From Tetranychus cinnabarinus (Eukaryota; Arthropoda; Arachnida; Trombidiformes; Tetranychidae): DNA of 64,000 nt. The stretch lies in contig WHVY01000002.1 in assembly GCA_022266195.1 (NCBI GenBank), forward strand, positions 3,673,001 through 3,737,000, written 5' to 3'. Position numbers and translations under genes: made by a program. The notes beneath the pieces were generated by a model. That model searched no databases, was not told the DNA's origin, and was given only the letters and a program-made list of their open reading frames with translations. This document shows positions 1-10,619 of this stretch, piece after piece; positions within the stretch are counted from its first letter, which is position 1, and each line of letters starts with the position of its first letter.

Positions 1-1077
1 TTTCGTGATGGGTAAGATGATCATCAGTCAAAATCGGAGCAATTTTTCAATTTGATATTGGTTTCATACAAAATATCCACCAAGACAATGATATTCATTA
101 TAAAATTCACAATGAGAAAAGTTCACGTTGATTTGTCTCGTAAATCAAAGATATCTTCAAATTTTTGAATTGTTCCTCGAGAGAAATTTTTCGCATAATT
201 TAGCATTTCGGTGGAAGATTTTTCTTGAAAATTGTAAATAGAAAAGCAGATTGATATTAGCTTTTATCAAAAGCTTTGCAAAGCGTCTTTGAGGCTAGGC
301 GCATTCACAAGTACAATTAGTTGAATGATAAGAAAATCATAAAAACGGGATGAAAGTGGAATGCAAAAGATTGTATGAATGATGAAAAACAAATCTCTGC
401 AAATTAATCAATTGGCTGCTAAAAGAGGAAGCTTCAACATACATTTAATTTAAACATGAAAGAAATTAAATAATTAGTTCTAACACGGAAACTAATAAAT
501 ATGAAATTACATTACAAAAAAGATTGATGAAGTATATTGTATACCCTGCGATTAATTTAAATGTCTCTGAACTAATCCAGTATCTGTATTAACTGCTCTG
601 CAATAAATAAATGCGGCAGAATTGGAATTACAGATGCATGAAAAAAATTTCAAAACCGAAAAATGTAAATTATTATCAGAAATATAATAGATGAGATGAT
701 TCTAATAATAGGCATAGAATGGAAGTTGATAGAGTAAAGAGTTGATTAGAGAGTAAAGAATAGCTTCAAATTCGTTGTCCTTCGACAACGAATAATCAGG
801 GAAGTGAGATTATATGAAGACATTTTAGGTTAATCAATTATGTCTCCAGGAAATTGTTCATCTCAATTAATCGAAAGACGATAATATGGATAAAAAATTA
901 CCGTCTAAATGCATATCTTCTTATCGATGCAGATGAAGAAAATGAGTTATACTGTCAAGAGTGTTCAATCGGTCAAGATTCACATTTCATAGAATTATTG
1001 AGAGTCTTTGGTTTATAATGATGGTGATTCAATGGATTGATGAGTGATGAAAATTGCTCAATATTTGCCCAGCTACA
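1..1077. other. Non-coding stretch downstream of YLPM1
   Basis: This is AT-rich sequence with no open frame that looks coding on either strand. It lies 3' of the YLPM1 stop codon on the minus strand, so part of it should be the YLPM1 3' UTR. I did not find a convincing minus-strand AATAAA close to the stop. The window edge cuts whatever lies further left. Confidence 0.6.
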
Positions 1078-4000
1078 TCATATGTATTTTGTTCTGTTGA
1101 GAGCTTTTTCAGGATTGGAAGGATCCAATACTTGTTCCCAATTTTGACCCACAATAAAACCTAAGTTTCTCATTTTTTGTTGATTTTTCCTTTCTTCAAC
1201 ATCAGCCCATCGAACCTGATGAGAATGAAGAAGAAAATTCCGAACAGTTAATTTGTTTACATTAATCTCTAATATATTGTTTTGATGGATAAATTCGCGA
1301 AACAAAACACTGCATACCCTTTTTCTGTTGGGCTGAGCCCCACGCTGATCATAATCATCAGGTAATTGCAGATATTCATCCATAGTGATCTTGCGTTTTA
1401 CTTTGAAACCATCCAACCGGTCTAGAAAAATAGAAAATATTATTAGTAAAAAAATCATTTGGTAAAATAATTAAATTAACTGACTTACCATGATCAATTT
1501 CAGAAGATTCCTCCATCTTCTCCCATCGACTTTTGCTGAGCTGGATTTTGATTGTTTTTACAAGAATTTGATTATTCATTTTTTGCATAAGAGAGAGGCA
1601 ATGGAAATAGACAGTTTTTGATAATTGATAGTCAATTTGAAATATTTGATTAAATAAAACTTATTTTTGAATAGTTTTCTAAATCTTATTGACAAAAATT
1701 TGTTATAAAGCGTGTTTGCATGTGAGAGAACATTTAAACTCGTACAGCAAATAAGATAATCGAAATTTATAAAAAATTATGCATATCAAATTACGCTCAT
1801 TACCTCAGCTTTAGATTCGACTTCATCGCGACTCGGATTAACTCCAGAAGCAAGTTTTTTTGAGATAATATCATCTTCTTCGGTTTCTTCAAGTCTTCGT
1901 TTATCTTTTGAATTAGATTCCGATGAATTATTATCAGCCTGAGGAATAGTAAGAATAGAATGAAGTAATTAGGTAAATGAAGTAAAGTATTGCAAATGTA
2001 AGGCATATTCGAGAAAATTATAAATAAAATATAAGTTAACTTACTTCTTCTGTCAAAATGTTTTGCATGAAAGTAGTTGTATCGAGTTTGATGAAATCTC
2101 TTGGAGTTTTCTCCCAAATTCTGGCCAATTTTCTAATCTCTTCTAATGTGCGATTGTGAACATTTCTTTTAGAGCAAAATTCTGGATCTTTACAATCGAT
2201 TTCACAAATATAGACGGTAAATCCTTTTGAGGCTGCATGCGCATGAAATTCATGAAAATGAGATACCCAGCTATTCACAGCATCAACAATAATAAATTTG
2301 AAATATGGAGCATCTGTTGTTTTCTTGAAAGCTTTCAGCAAACTTGCCCGATAGCTAACTTCCATTGCTTCCTCATATTCGTATACAAATTCCTTTGATT
2401 TAACTTTTTTACCGTTTTCATCAGTAACCATTACTTCTTTCTCGACCATGAAATAATCATCAATTGATAATATCCTAGGAGCGGAACCTCCATTTTCAGT
2501 TTCCTTGTCTCTGATCAATTTAGCGAGATGAGTCTTACCCGAGCCAGGGAGACCCCTCAGAATGATTACGATACTCTTTGGTCTAAAATCACGAGTAGGA
2601 TGGACTAATAATTCTTCTAATGACACCATTCGCGATGGCGGAGCAGTGAAATATTCTTCATCTTTGTAAGTCAATTGCTTAACAGGTATTTCAGATCTTT
2701 GATGAGGTGGTTGAGATGAAGAATTTGAAGATGGTGGCATTTGGTTGAAATTAGGTCTTGGAGGCAAGGCAGGACCTCTGGGTATTCCTTGTGATGGTCC
2801 AGCTGGGAAAGATGGGCCAAATCTAGGTCTTTCATTGAAATAAGGACGAGCTCCAAAAGTTGGTCTAGGTGGAGGATGAGGTCCAAAAACGGGACCTTGA
2901 TGAGGAGCATTAGGAGGTGTGAGAGGAACGCGATTGAAAGGAGGTATTTGGGGAGGTGGTCCTCTATTGTTAATAAAAGGTCGTGGCCCAAAACGAGGAG
3001 GAGGGCCTCTTGGTATCGCAGATCGCAGAGGAGCTCTATTTATACCTCGAGGAGAATCAGGACCTCGAGGAGGAGGTAGCGAAGGCCCAATAGATGGAGA
3101 ACCGTGATCATAATCAATTGTTTTTGCTACATAGGGTTGTCTTGGTCGAGAGATATTTGAGCCTTCCATGTGATGAAATCCGTCTGAGCGACGTCTATTA
3201 GGATCATGCCTAATTAAATTTTAGAAAAAAATATTAGATACAAATTTTTCTCTTAATTATAATTAAATTCGTACCTTTGGTTAGCTTCTGGAGATGTTTG
3301 TTGCTTAGGTTTATCATCAACCGGCTCAATAATTGTAGTGAGTCCCTCTGTACTGATCCTTCCACGAAATTGGAATGGATTGGGTTGTTGGTTGTGCGAA
3401 GACTGCTGAGTTTGGTGCAAGGCTTGGCCTTGATTACGGTCATCATGATCTGAAGAATGCGAAGTTTGGTTATTGTTATTTGCTGGTTTTATTGATTTCA
3501 TTTGATTAATTACACCAGCCAAGTCAAAAGGTTTATTTTGTTTGTCATCTGTTATATGTTCAATGTGGACATCCTCCTCCGAATCACTATCACTCATCAA
3601 ATTTGAACGAACATCCTTCAGTAATGCATCGTTTCTCTGATTCGATCGTTCTCTTGAAGCATATTCTAGTGAACTTTTATTTGAGTGCCTTGTATCATTG
3701 GTAGTTTTACTTGTTTTTTCACTAGATATCACACTATTAGAATTATTATTTTTAGCCATCGAATCTTGCTTCGAATTATTGTTTTCATTGTTCCTGATCG
3801 AACTTGCACTCTTGTTTGATGATTGATTTTGTTTATCCCTGACTTCCCTTGAATGAGTTGATTCTTCGTCTCCAGTAAGATCAACAGTGATTTTTTTGGA
3901 TTCTAACGTTTCATCTGATGAATCTTCATCTAAATACTGTCCAAGACCAGGAATTAGCTGACTAGCACGCTTTACTATATCATCTATACGACTTGTGCCA

Positions 4001-5000
4001 GAGGCTTTTGTTCCAGTTTTAGATTTATTAGAATCTTCAGGATCTATAGCTGATGATTTAGAAGAGCTACTTGAAGTGGTCGGAGGAGGAGGTGGCGCTG
4101 GCGGTGATTTCGGTGGAGGTGGTGGTGGCGGCGGCGGTGGTGGAGGAGGGGGAGGAGGAGCTGTTAACAAGTGTGGATAAACAACAGTAGCCGGTAGAGA
4201 GGCAGTAACTCCCCATGGACTAATATTTGGCTGACCTGCTAGTGGAAGTGCTTGAGCAGGGCTTTGCTGAGAGAGCGGAGGAAAAACAGATACAGGCGCA
4301 TTTGCTTGAGCTTGAACAATTGGAGGCATCATTATTCCAGGCATCGGACCCGGATAAAGATGTGGGGGTAGAGACATAGGATTTTGGGGAACTGTCAAGA
4401 TGGAAAAAGTAAAATGAAAACGTAAATAAGATTTTGTTTAGATTGTAATTGTAATAAAATTCAACTAAACATCAACTTACTTTGGTTATATCTTGGTTGT
4501 TGATAAGGTATTGCCCCAAATGGTCTTTGTTGGGGAAAATAAGGAGAATTCATTGCTATCTGCTGATTAAAATATGGCTGTTGGCTATACATAGGAGGGT
4601 GAGATTGAAAGTTGGGTTGTGAATTGGATGTTGGTGTAAATTGCTGTCGTATCATAGGTCTATGTTGATTCATATTCATATTCATTTGTTCTTTCTGTTT
4701 AGCGGCCTGTGTCTTGAGTTGAATCAACGTTTGCTTGTAGAGTCTTTCCATTTGGTTTTTTTGCGATAAAAGCTTATTCTTCCACTCTTCCCACCGACGA
4801 GCATAATCTTGGTAAGATTTTGGGTCACTGTGGTTAGCATTAGCAGCACGCCAGGTTTGTAGCTCTTTTTGCCATTCATCATAATGGACATCAAATTCTT
4901 GCTGTTGTTTCTTAAGATCCTCCAAGACTTGCCGTTGAGTAGGGTTAAGATAGTCAACCCAGTTTGGATCTGAATCAATATCTCCAATAGATGAATCCAT
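1078..5000 (-). CDS. YLPM1: YLPM1 (YLP-motif protein 1 / ZAP3) with P-loop kinase-like domain, 7 coding exons
   Basis: YLPM1 is a nuclear, proline-rich protein linked to PP1 regulation and carries a polynucleotide-kinase-like P-loop domain. I rebuilt coding exons at 5000-4481, 4391-3275, 3209-2045, 1938-1804, 1540-1489, 1421-1318 and 1215-1078. All have GT/AG borders and compatible phases, giving 1,076 residues. Order along the protein: a Trp-rich, Gln-rich coiled N-terminus (about 1-110); a 16-proline run (about 252-267); an Asn/Ser-rich middle; an RGPP-type Arg/Gly/Pro region (about 590-700); then the P-loop RGLPGSGKT (about 764-772), followed by an SIDDYF motif. The C-terminus RWADVEE...GFIVGQ...KALNRTKYI matches the conserved YLPM1 tail and fixes the last exon. 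The start is the first Met of exon 1; no earlier in-frame exon is needed. Reading straight through 1317-1216 also stays open, but it splits the conserved KRVRWAD motif, so I call it an intron. Family identity is firm; exon borders are by eye. Confidence 0.9.
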
Positions 5001-5286
5001 TTAAATTAGACGGAGAAAAACATTCACATTTATATAAATATTGAACAATTTGAAAACTGAAGTACTGACAGAGAAAAAGCTTTAAAAGTCAACAGTCCAA
5101 GCCAGCCGGACTGTCACAGATATCTATAAAAAGAATTTAATTTGTTTAACATACAGTCCCTATGTAAGGGCATGTTTCACTATTGCAAACATCAAATCAC
5201 ATTTTCTCAGACCTGAGTAAGACAATTATAAATACCCTTTCTGTAAATTTGATTACAAATTGTGACTAGTTCATTTGAAAATTATC
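5001..5286. promoter_or_regulatory. Shared divergent promoter of YLPM1 and prefoldin 3
   Basis: Only 286 bp separate the start codons of two head-to-head housekeeping genes. This stretch must therefore hold both 5' UTRs and a bidirectional core promoter. A TATA-like 'tataaat' lies on the plus strand near 5228 and 'tatataaat' near 5031; I cannot tell which is used. Co-regulation of the pair is an inference from the arrangement. Confidence 0.6.
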
Positions 5287-6041
5287 ATGGCAGAAGTAAC
5301 AGAAAACACTGAAAATAGCTTGGGAATTCCTAAAGCAGAATTTGTGGTAAGTAAAGAACGACTTAATATGGTATTTATCTGCAATGGTTTGTTAATCTAT
5401 GATATTTGTTATTTTTAGGAGGATGTTGGAAAGTATATGGAACTCCAGGATAAAGATGCCACTAAATTAATCAGGAAATTGGATGAAGATCACAATAAGT
5501 ATCGATTTATGGAAATGAATTTGGTGCAGAAAAAGAAAAAATACAAGAAACAAATTCCTGATATCAAAGAAACTCTCAATATTATCAGTTTAATGAAATT
5601 GAAAAAGAAAAATGAAGAAAACATGAAAACTAATTTCCCTGTTTCTGATCAAGTATTGATGGAAGCTTTGGTTAAACCAACAGATCGAATTTGCTTATGG
5701 CTTGGGGTAAGTTTAAATTTATTGAACAACCAAACATTACAATGCAATGTAATTGGATTTCCGAGATATTCTTGAATTTTACTAATTTTATGTTTTATTT
5801 TTAATATGTCACTTTAAAGGCCAATGTGATGCTTGAATATCCAATTAGTGAAGCTGAAGATTTATTAAGTAAAAATCTGCAAACAGCGTTGAAAAATTTG
5901 GAACAACTAGATAAAGATTTGATTTTTTTGCGAGACCAAATAACTACAACAGAAGTGAATATGGCAAGAATTTACAACTGGGATGTTAAAAGGCGTCAAG
6001 CAGAAAAAAACACAGCAGCAGCGGCAGTAACAGCTGATTGA
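5287..6041 (+). CDS. PFDN3: Prefoldin subunit 3 (VBP1), 3 exons
   Basis: This is an alpha-type subunit of the hexameric cytosolic chaperone prefoldin, which delivers nascent actin and tubulin to the CCT chaperonin. Exons are 5287-5346, 5419-5706 and 5820-6041, all joined in phase 0 with clean gtaagt donors, and give 189 residues. The first coiled coil is followed by the beta-hairpin region with CLWLGANVMLEYP (about 111-123), the most diagnostic part of the family. A second coiled coil (LLSKNLQTALKNLEQLDKDL) follows, and near the C-terminus MARIYNWDVKRRQ. Human VBP1 is about 197 residues, so this is full length. The start ATG is preceded by AT-rich leader, and the N-terminal AEFVEDVGKYM matches family members. 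The gene is head-to-head with YLPM1 and tail-to-tail with the FCF1-like frame. Confidence 0.93.
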
Positions 6042-6430
6042 TTGATTGTCAAATGCTTGATTAAACATTTAATGTTAAATGCTTGCTAACTAATTAAAAA
6101 TTTTGTATCTCGTTTTAATTTCTTGCCTCCAATTATATGACTTAATTTCTGGACATTTTGTTGCAAAAGGTTTGCTATTTATCGCACTTTATAGCCTTTA
6201 CTCTTTTCATTCGCACTCGATTACCTACTTTCAGTCTATCTTTCCAGATTAAATCCTCTGGGCTGTTAATCAAAATTCATTCAATCCAATTCAATGAACT
6301 TTTATTCAATACTGAGGTGACTTTAATTGGTACATGTATTTATTTCAAATCATATGTTCATGTATGTTCGTTTACGCGCTTGTATTTAAAACCAAATGAA
6401 GTTCGTGATAAACAAATTAAAGCTTGTAGT
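6042..6430. other. Convergent 3' ends of prefoldin 3 and FCF1-like gene
   Basis: This holds the 3' UTRs of two genes facing each other. An attaaa signal follows the prefoldin stop by about 50 bp on the plus strand. The open frame that crosses this stretch on the plus strand is low-complexity, overlaps the FCF1-like frame antisense and has no family resemblance. Confidence 0.6.
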
Positions 6431-6943
6431 TTAAATAGGTTCAATTCCTGGGACATCAGGCATTCTTTCAATTGCATATTTCCTATTTTTTATAATAATG
6501 ATAGGAACTCCTGTCAGTTTTCTTATCCTTTTCTGGAGAGCTCTATCACAGGTTCCAACGATATAACATTTATGACAACTTACTCTATTAAAAATACAGT
6601 CATCTGCATATGTTCCTTTATGTGCACAGGGTAATACCTCAAAACTTGATTTAATGATTTTGAGGGCAACACGATATTTAGCACCTAACTTTTGTAATTC
6701 AGCAATGATGCATTCTGTAACATAAAGAATACACTTCGCCAAGAGACAGTCCATCATGGCGGGAACCATATCTAATTTGTTTTTAATAGAAAAGTTGATA
6801 AAATTTGTATCACAAATTATCCTGAAGGGAGGACCAAGTTGCTGGTTATTATTGAAGAACATTAAAGATGATGGAATAGCAACAGCTGTTTTTTTCGACT
6901 TTGACTTCAGGCTTTTTAGGTTTTTAAACCTGACATCATTCAA
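6431..6943 (-). CDS. FCF1: FCF1/Utp24-like PIN-domain rRNA-processing endonuclease, 5' end unresolved
   Basis: FCF1 (Utp24) is the PIN-domain nuclease of the small-subunit processome that cleaves pre-rRNA around the 5' end of 18S. The single open exon encodes about 170 residues that match FCF1 from its QLGPP motif to near the C-terminus. Seen are CDTNFINFS, MMDCLLAKC, AELQKLG.KYRVALK, HKGTYADDC, HKCYIV and ERMPD. Acidic PIN residues are kept (in this frame D45, E82, D114-D115, D133). The frame opens on a TTG; the first in-frame ATG (residue 28, just before QLGPP) would drop the basic N-terminal leader. FCF1 is usually about 190-200 residues and starts with a G-x-K-K basic segment. The matching segment may lie just upstream, but a TGA at 6955-6953 separates it. 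It could be the functional gene with an unseen splice or an assembly error, or an old intronless retrocopy. Substitutions are mostly conservative, which favours selection. Confidence 0.75.
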   Translation of the reverse strand: MNDVRFKNLKSLKSKSKKTAVAIPSSLMFFNNNQQLGPPFRIICDTNFINFSIKNKLDMVPAMMDCLLAKCILYVTECIIAELQKLGAKYRVALKIIKSSFEVLPCAHKGTYADDCIFNRVSCHKCYIVGTCDRALQKRIRKLTGVPIIIIKNRKYAIERMPDVPGIEPI

Positions 6944-6952
6944 GATTTGGCC

Positions 6953-7210
6953 TCAGTATTTGTTTTCGTTTCTCATTTTCTTAGATCCATTGCGTTTACG
7001 CAAAAGGTGAGCTTTCCACTTAGCATCATCTCGTTTTTCACGAGCAATATCCATTCCCATATCATGTTAAAGTTTCTTGTAAGTATTTTTCATACGATCA
7101 ATTGTTTGCAGAGCCTCACGCAACTTATACCTTGCAGAAGCACAGGCTTTTAGCAGATTAGCAGCTTTACTTTGAAGTTCAGGGTCTACTTCAACAGGAT
7201 TAGAAGACAT
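6953..7210 (-). pseudogene. Interrupted reading frame fused in frame upstream of FCF1-like
   Basis: This frame is the same as that of the FCF1-like exon. From ATG at 7210 it gives a 47-residue charged stretch (begins MSSNPVEVDPELQ, contains RYKLREALQTIDRMKNTY) and stops at TAA 7069-7067. It resumes with 37 residues (MGMDIAREKRDDAKWKAHLL, then a basic RKRNGSKKMR) to TGA 6955-6953, and then continues into the FCF1-like frame. Upstream on the minus strand a good gtaagt donor (near 7303) and an AG just before the ATG suggest a spliced 5' UTR. The basic NGSKKMR...KY end loosely resembles the FCF1 N-terminus. I do not recognise the rest. It may be a broken 5' part of one gene, a separate small ORF, or a chimera. 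Confidence 0.45.
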
Positions 7211-8048
7211 ATCTAAAGAACATGATCGATCAACAATGTTACTAACTGTTGGAATATTTTTTTGTTATAAGGTTCGACTACCTGTTTTGTAGTGAAAAAC
7301 TTACCTTAAATATTGCTTTCTAACGAAGTTCTTCGGAATTTTCAGGGAAGAGAATATCATTGACATAGCCTTCAAAATAATCAAAGATGGAAATACAAAG
7401 CAAAAGAAAAATTTAAGTAACACTTGATGCCAATACAAAATAAAACATAAACAAACGCCGACATGCAATAGACATGTCTACCAGACTTGTTTACTGCAGT
7501 TGACTTACAGTTGACTTACAGTTGTTTCTCCACGCGTGGAAAAAGAGACCGATCGTAACGTCATCTATTGGTCAAGGTCTTTCAAAAGTTCTGTATTTTA
7601 TTTCATTTTTCTTGAATCTAATCATATTGACTGAATTTCAGGACTTTCTGTCTTGAAAGAGATGCTATCTTTCTCGCAATAACTTACAACTGTTAGTCTT
7701 TGCCTTTAGTTCTCTTTACAACCTCACTTGAGCACCTACTTTCAGTGTTTCATTTCAATCGAAATTAAATCTTTTGAACTGCTAATGAAAATGAAAAAAG
7801 AATAACATCGATGGTTGCTACTCTGAATTACCAATTGTTAGTGCGATCAATAATTCGATCATCGATTCGCAATCACGATATTATCTAAGAAAATCAAAAT
7901 ATTAAACAGCGGATATGACGAATTGGCAATGTTTATTGGCTTTGAAAGTGTGATTAGCTGTTTATAAAGAAAAAATGTAATTAGAAAACACTAATATGAG
8001 AATAGCTAATTACGTGGAGTTTTATGCTCTGATGTTTAAGTAAAGATG
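7211..8048. other. Gap with spliced-leader signals and a palindrome
   Basis: The minus strand between about 7303 and 7215 looks like a 5' UTR intron (gtaagt ... ttag) ahead of the interrupted frame. Further upstream a direct 11-base duplication (ttgacttacag twice, 7499-7521) abuts the perfect 12-base palindrome TCCACGCGTGGA at 7529-7540. It is a plausible promoter for the minus-strand unit. I see no coding sequence from 7600 to 8048. Confidence 0.4.
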
Positions 8049-8489
8049 TTAAGCAAAGATCCTTGCTATCATTGCAGCTTCATCTTCATCTTCATCTTCA
8101 TCCGTATCTGCAAGACACGAAGGCTTTCCATGTATCTCCTGCACAATGTCTATGTAGTCAAGCAGTCGTTTGTAATTTTTACCTTTCCATCCAGGACTTT
8201 TGTCTTCACCTTTTTTTATTAGAACAGCCACATCTTTTATTGCCTGATAAGAAATAGATTTACAAATATTAGACTTATTTTTTTAGGTTAGTTAAAGACT
8301 TACCTTCTGATACGGATGAGATTCACAGGTACATCTACATTTTTTTTCCAGAGCAATTCTCCGATTAAATTCTGACAATTCTTTTTCCGAATTCTTTTTC
8401 ACATTAAGCTCTGGTGACTCTTTTTTCAGATACTCTTTCCGATTGAGCTCCAACTTTTCTTTCAGACCCATGTGTCTAACAGGAGGCAT
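8049..8489 (-). CDS. Unrecognised small acidic-tailed protein, 2 exons
   Basis: Exons 8489-8304 and 8243-8049 join in phase 0 with a gtaagt donor and a ttatcag acceptor, giving 126 residues. The N-terminal half is rich in Lys and Glu with a repeated L-N-R-K/F-N-R pattern (KLELNRKEYL, LSEFNRRIAL) that should form helix. A Cys cluster KKCRCTCESHPYQ spans the splice approach. The second half has GWKGKNYKRLLDYIDIVQEIHG and ends in an acidic ED repeat followed by AAMIARIFA. There is no signal peptide or membrane segment. I know no family for it. Clean splicing and complex composition in two exons argue that it is real. It lies about 0.8 kb upstream of, and on the same strand as, the FCF1-like unit. 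Confidence 0.6.
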
Positions 8490-10619
8490 CTTGGATACTG
8501 TATAAAAATAGAATACGTAAATAAGCAGGAACGAGATAGGCTCTTTAAATCGACACGATATATGAAAACAAGTTCAAATTTATGGTGACAAGTTGAAAAG
8601 AGAACAATTATGCAAAAGATGTGAAAGTTATGACTGATGATGTACTAAGTACGCTATCCAAAATAAGATATTTAGTAAAACCGCGTCAAAACATGTTGCC
8701 ATTTATATAATACAATGCTGGTGAATAGCTTTGAAAGCTAACTTCGTAAGCTTTCATAAGCTATTTTCACAGCGCTTATTATCTCAATGGTGACCTTAAT
8801 TGCTCGTAGCTTTGAAAGCGTTATTATTTTGTTATAAAGCAAAGAAAAATGAAATTATCAATTAATTCTAGCCTGAAAAATATTCAAATGAAAGCCAATC
8901 CTAGCTTATACTTTGAGTTTCATGCCTCAAATGTTTAAATCGAGTGTCACTGCTTAAAGACTGTTTCACCCTTTTCATTGCTTTCTGTTTTCTTGCTCCA
9001 AGACAGATAGTAATTGCTAGTTATTGCGGTGTAATTGACCGGCAAATGTGAAAAGTTAACCCTTGAGAGAAAAGAGTTTCTTTAAGTTCATTTACCATTT
9101 CATTTTTTTTGTTGTCTTACAACTTTTGAATTCATCTTCCGTTCCGTTTAATTCTGATAGATTCATATTAAATTAAATTTCCTTCTCTGGATGAGAGAAA
9201 GTTGAATCCAAGTTTCAAATGAGCACCGAAGTATCATCAAACATTGAGAATAAGTTGGAATATATAAAAGTCTGATATCAGCTTGAGTATCAAAACACAC
9301 TGAATGAACTTGATAAACCTGATCCAGTGCATAATTTTTCATGTTACAATAGCACAACATTTATATAATGAAATTAGAGTTGATGTTACTCATCTGATTA
9401 ACTCTGTCTTAGTCTGTCTTAATTTGTTGACTGCTTCAACAAAATAAACCAAGAACTAACAATTTTCGACTAATTACATTATTTGTATTATATTCAGCAG
9501 TTTTAATGAACATAATAATCATAATCTGAAGCTTCACATTTTTACTGAAAAATATTTGTATCTATTGTGTTTGCTGTCAAAATTCAGAATGAAGGCCAAA
9601 GAATAAGGAAAATAAAATTGATTTAAATAAATATTTCATTGGAATCCCCAGCATCAATTGTCCAGTAAATTACGTTCATGACGGTGGTGTCATTTAACTG
9701 ACTTGTGAACATTGTCACTTAATCATTGTCATTTAGACTTATGGATTTATCTACTCGCAACTCGAAAACATTGTTTAATTTGTTTCATTGAAATCATCGT
9801 CCAATGTTGTAAAATTGATATTTTGCAAGAGATCTTGATGACCTGAAAATGGAGTTAAATTTCTTGAAATCAACTTTTGTTTACTGGTTATGAATATATG
9901 GTTCGTTTTTTCTTGACTTTTATGATTCGATTATCGGAATTTTACTTCCATGAATCATTTATCTATGAAATCATTTAATGAGCTGCTTTATCAACTTTCA
10001 CATCCAACCACACGATGCTTTGTGCAGCAATCATCCGATGAAATGATGATTAGTGATCACAAAAATAAGTTGAACGAGTGATTGAAGGTGAGATGTTATT
10101 TGATCTTGTAACGAACTGATTGCAGATAACTAGATTGAAGAACTTCTTGATTAAGTTTGGATTAATGCTATTCTTGCTTATGCTCTTCGAATTTTCCACA
10201 ACAAGATCGTTAATCGTGTAAAACAAATGGTTTCCATTGACTTTACACGTGTCTATAAACAGCCATTTAGATGCACAATCAAGAGAGAGGAATATGTTCA
10301 ACAGAAAACAATTGCTCGACAATTTTTAAAACCAACAACCAACCAACTTCATGATTCATTCACGTTGATGTATTTGTATTAAATTTGAGGTTCCATGAGT
10401 AATTTATAGATTTGTTTGACTTGAAATAAAATGATACGAAATTGGTAATTTTGATGCAATGTTTAATCAACGAGTTTACGAGCAATACAATTGTAATTCT
10501 TACAATCGATGTTGAGTCTTTTTTAGGCAAAAATTGCACACATTTTTGAAATTTTTTTTTCTTTTTAAGTCGAAACTTTTTATTGCAAAATCTTTTCTAA
10601 ATAATAAATTTTTCTATCA
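8490..10619. other. Intergenic, no supported gene
   Basis: These two kilobases of AT-rich sequence separate the small two-exon gene from the desaturase 3' end. Short open frames at 9163-9360 and 10050-10322 (minus) are low-complexity with no splice or homology support. The near-palindromic word tagctttgaaagc recurs around 8731 and 8816. The stretch next to 10619 should include the desaturase 3' UTR. Confidence 0.55.

Noticed and set aside
3995..4180. Plus-strand poly-Gly frame
   Set aside because: It is the complement of the YLPM1 poly-proline tract.
6158..6634. 158-codon plus-strand frame
   Set aside because: Much of it is antisense to the conserved FCF1-like PIN domain, and the rest is 3' UTR.
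7260..7290. GGTTCGA resembling a tRNA B box
   Set aside because: No A box, anticodon arm or acceptor pairing could be placed around it on either strand.
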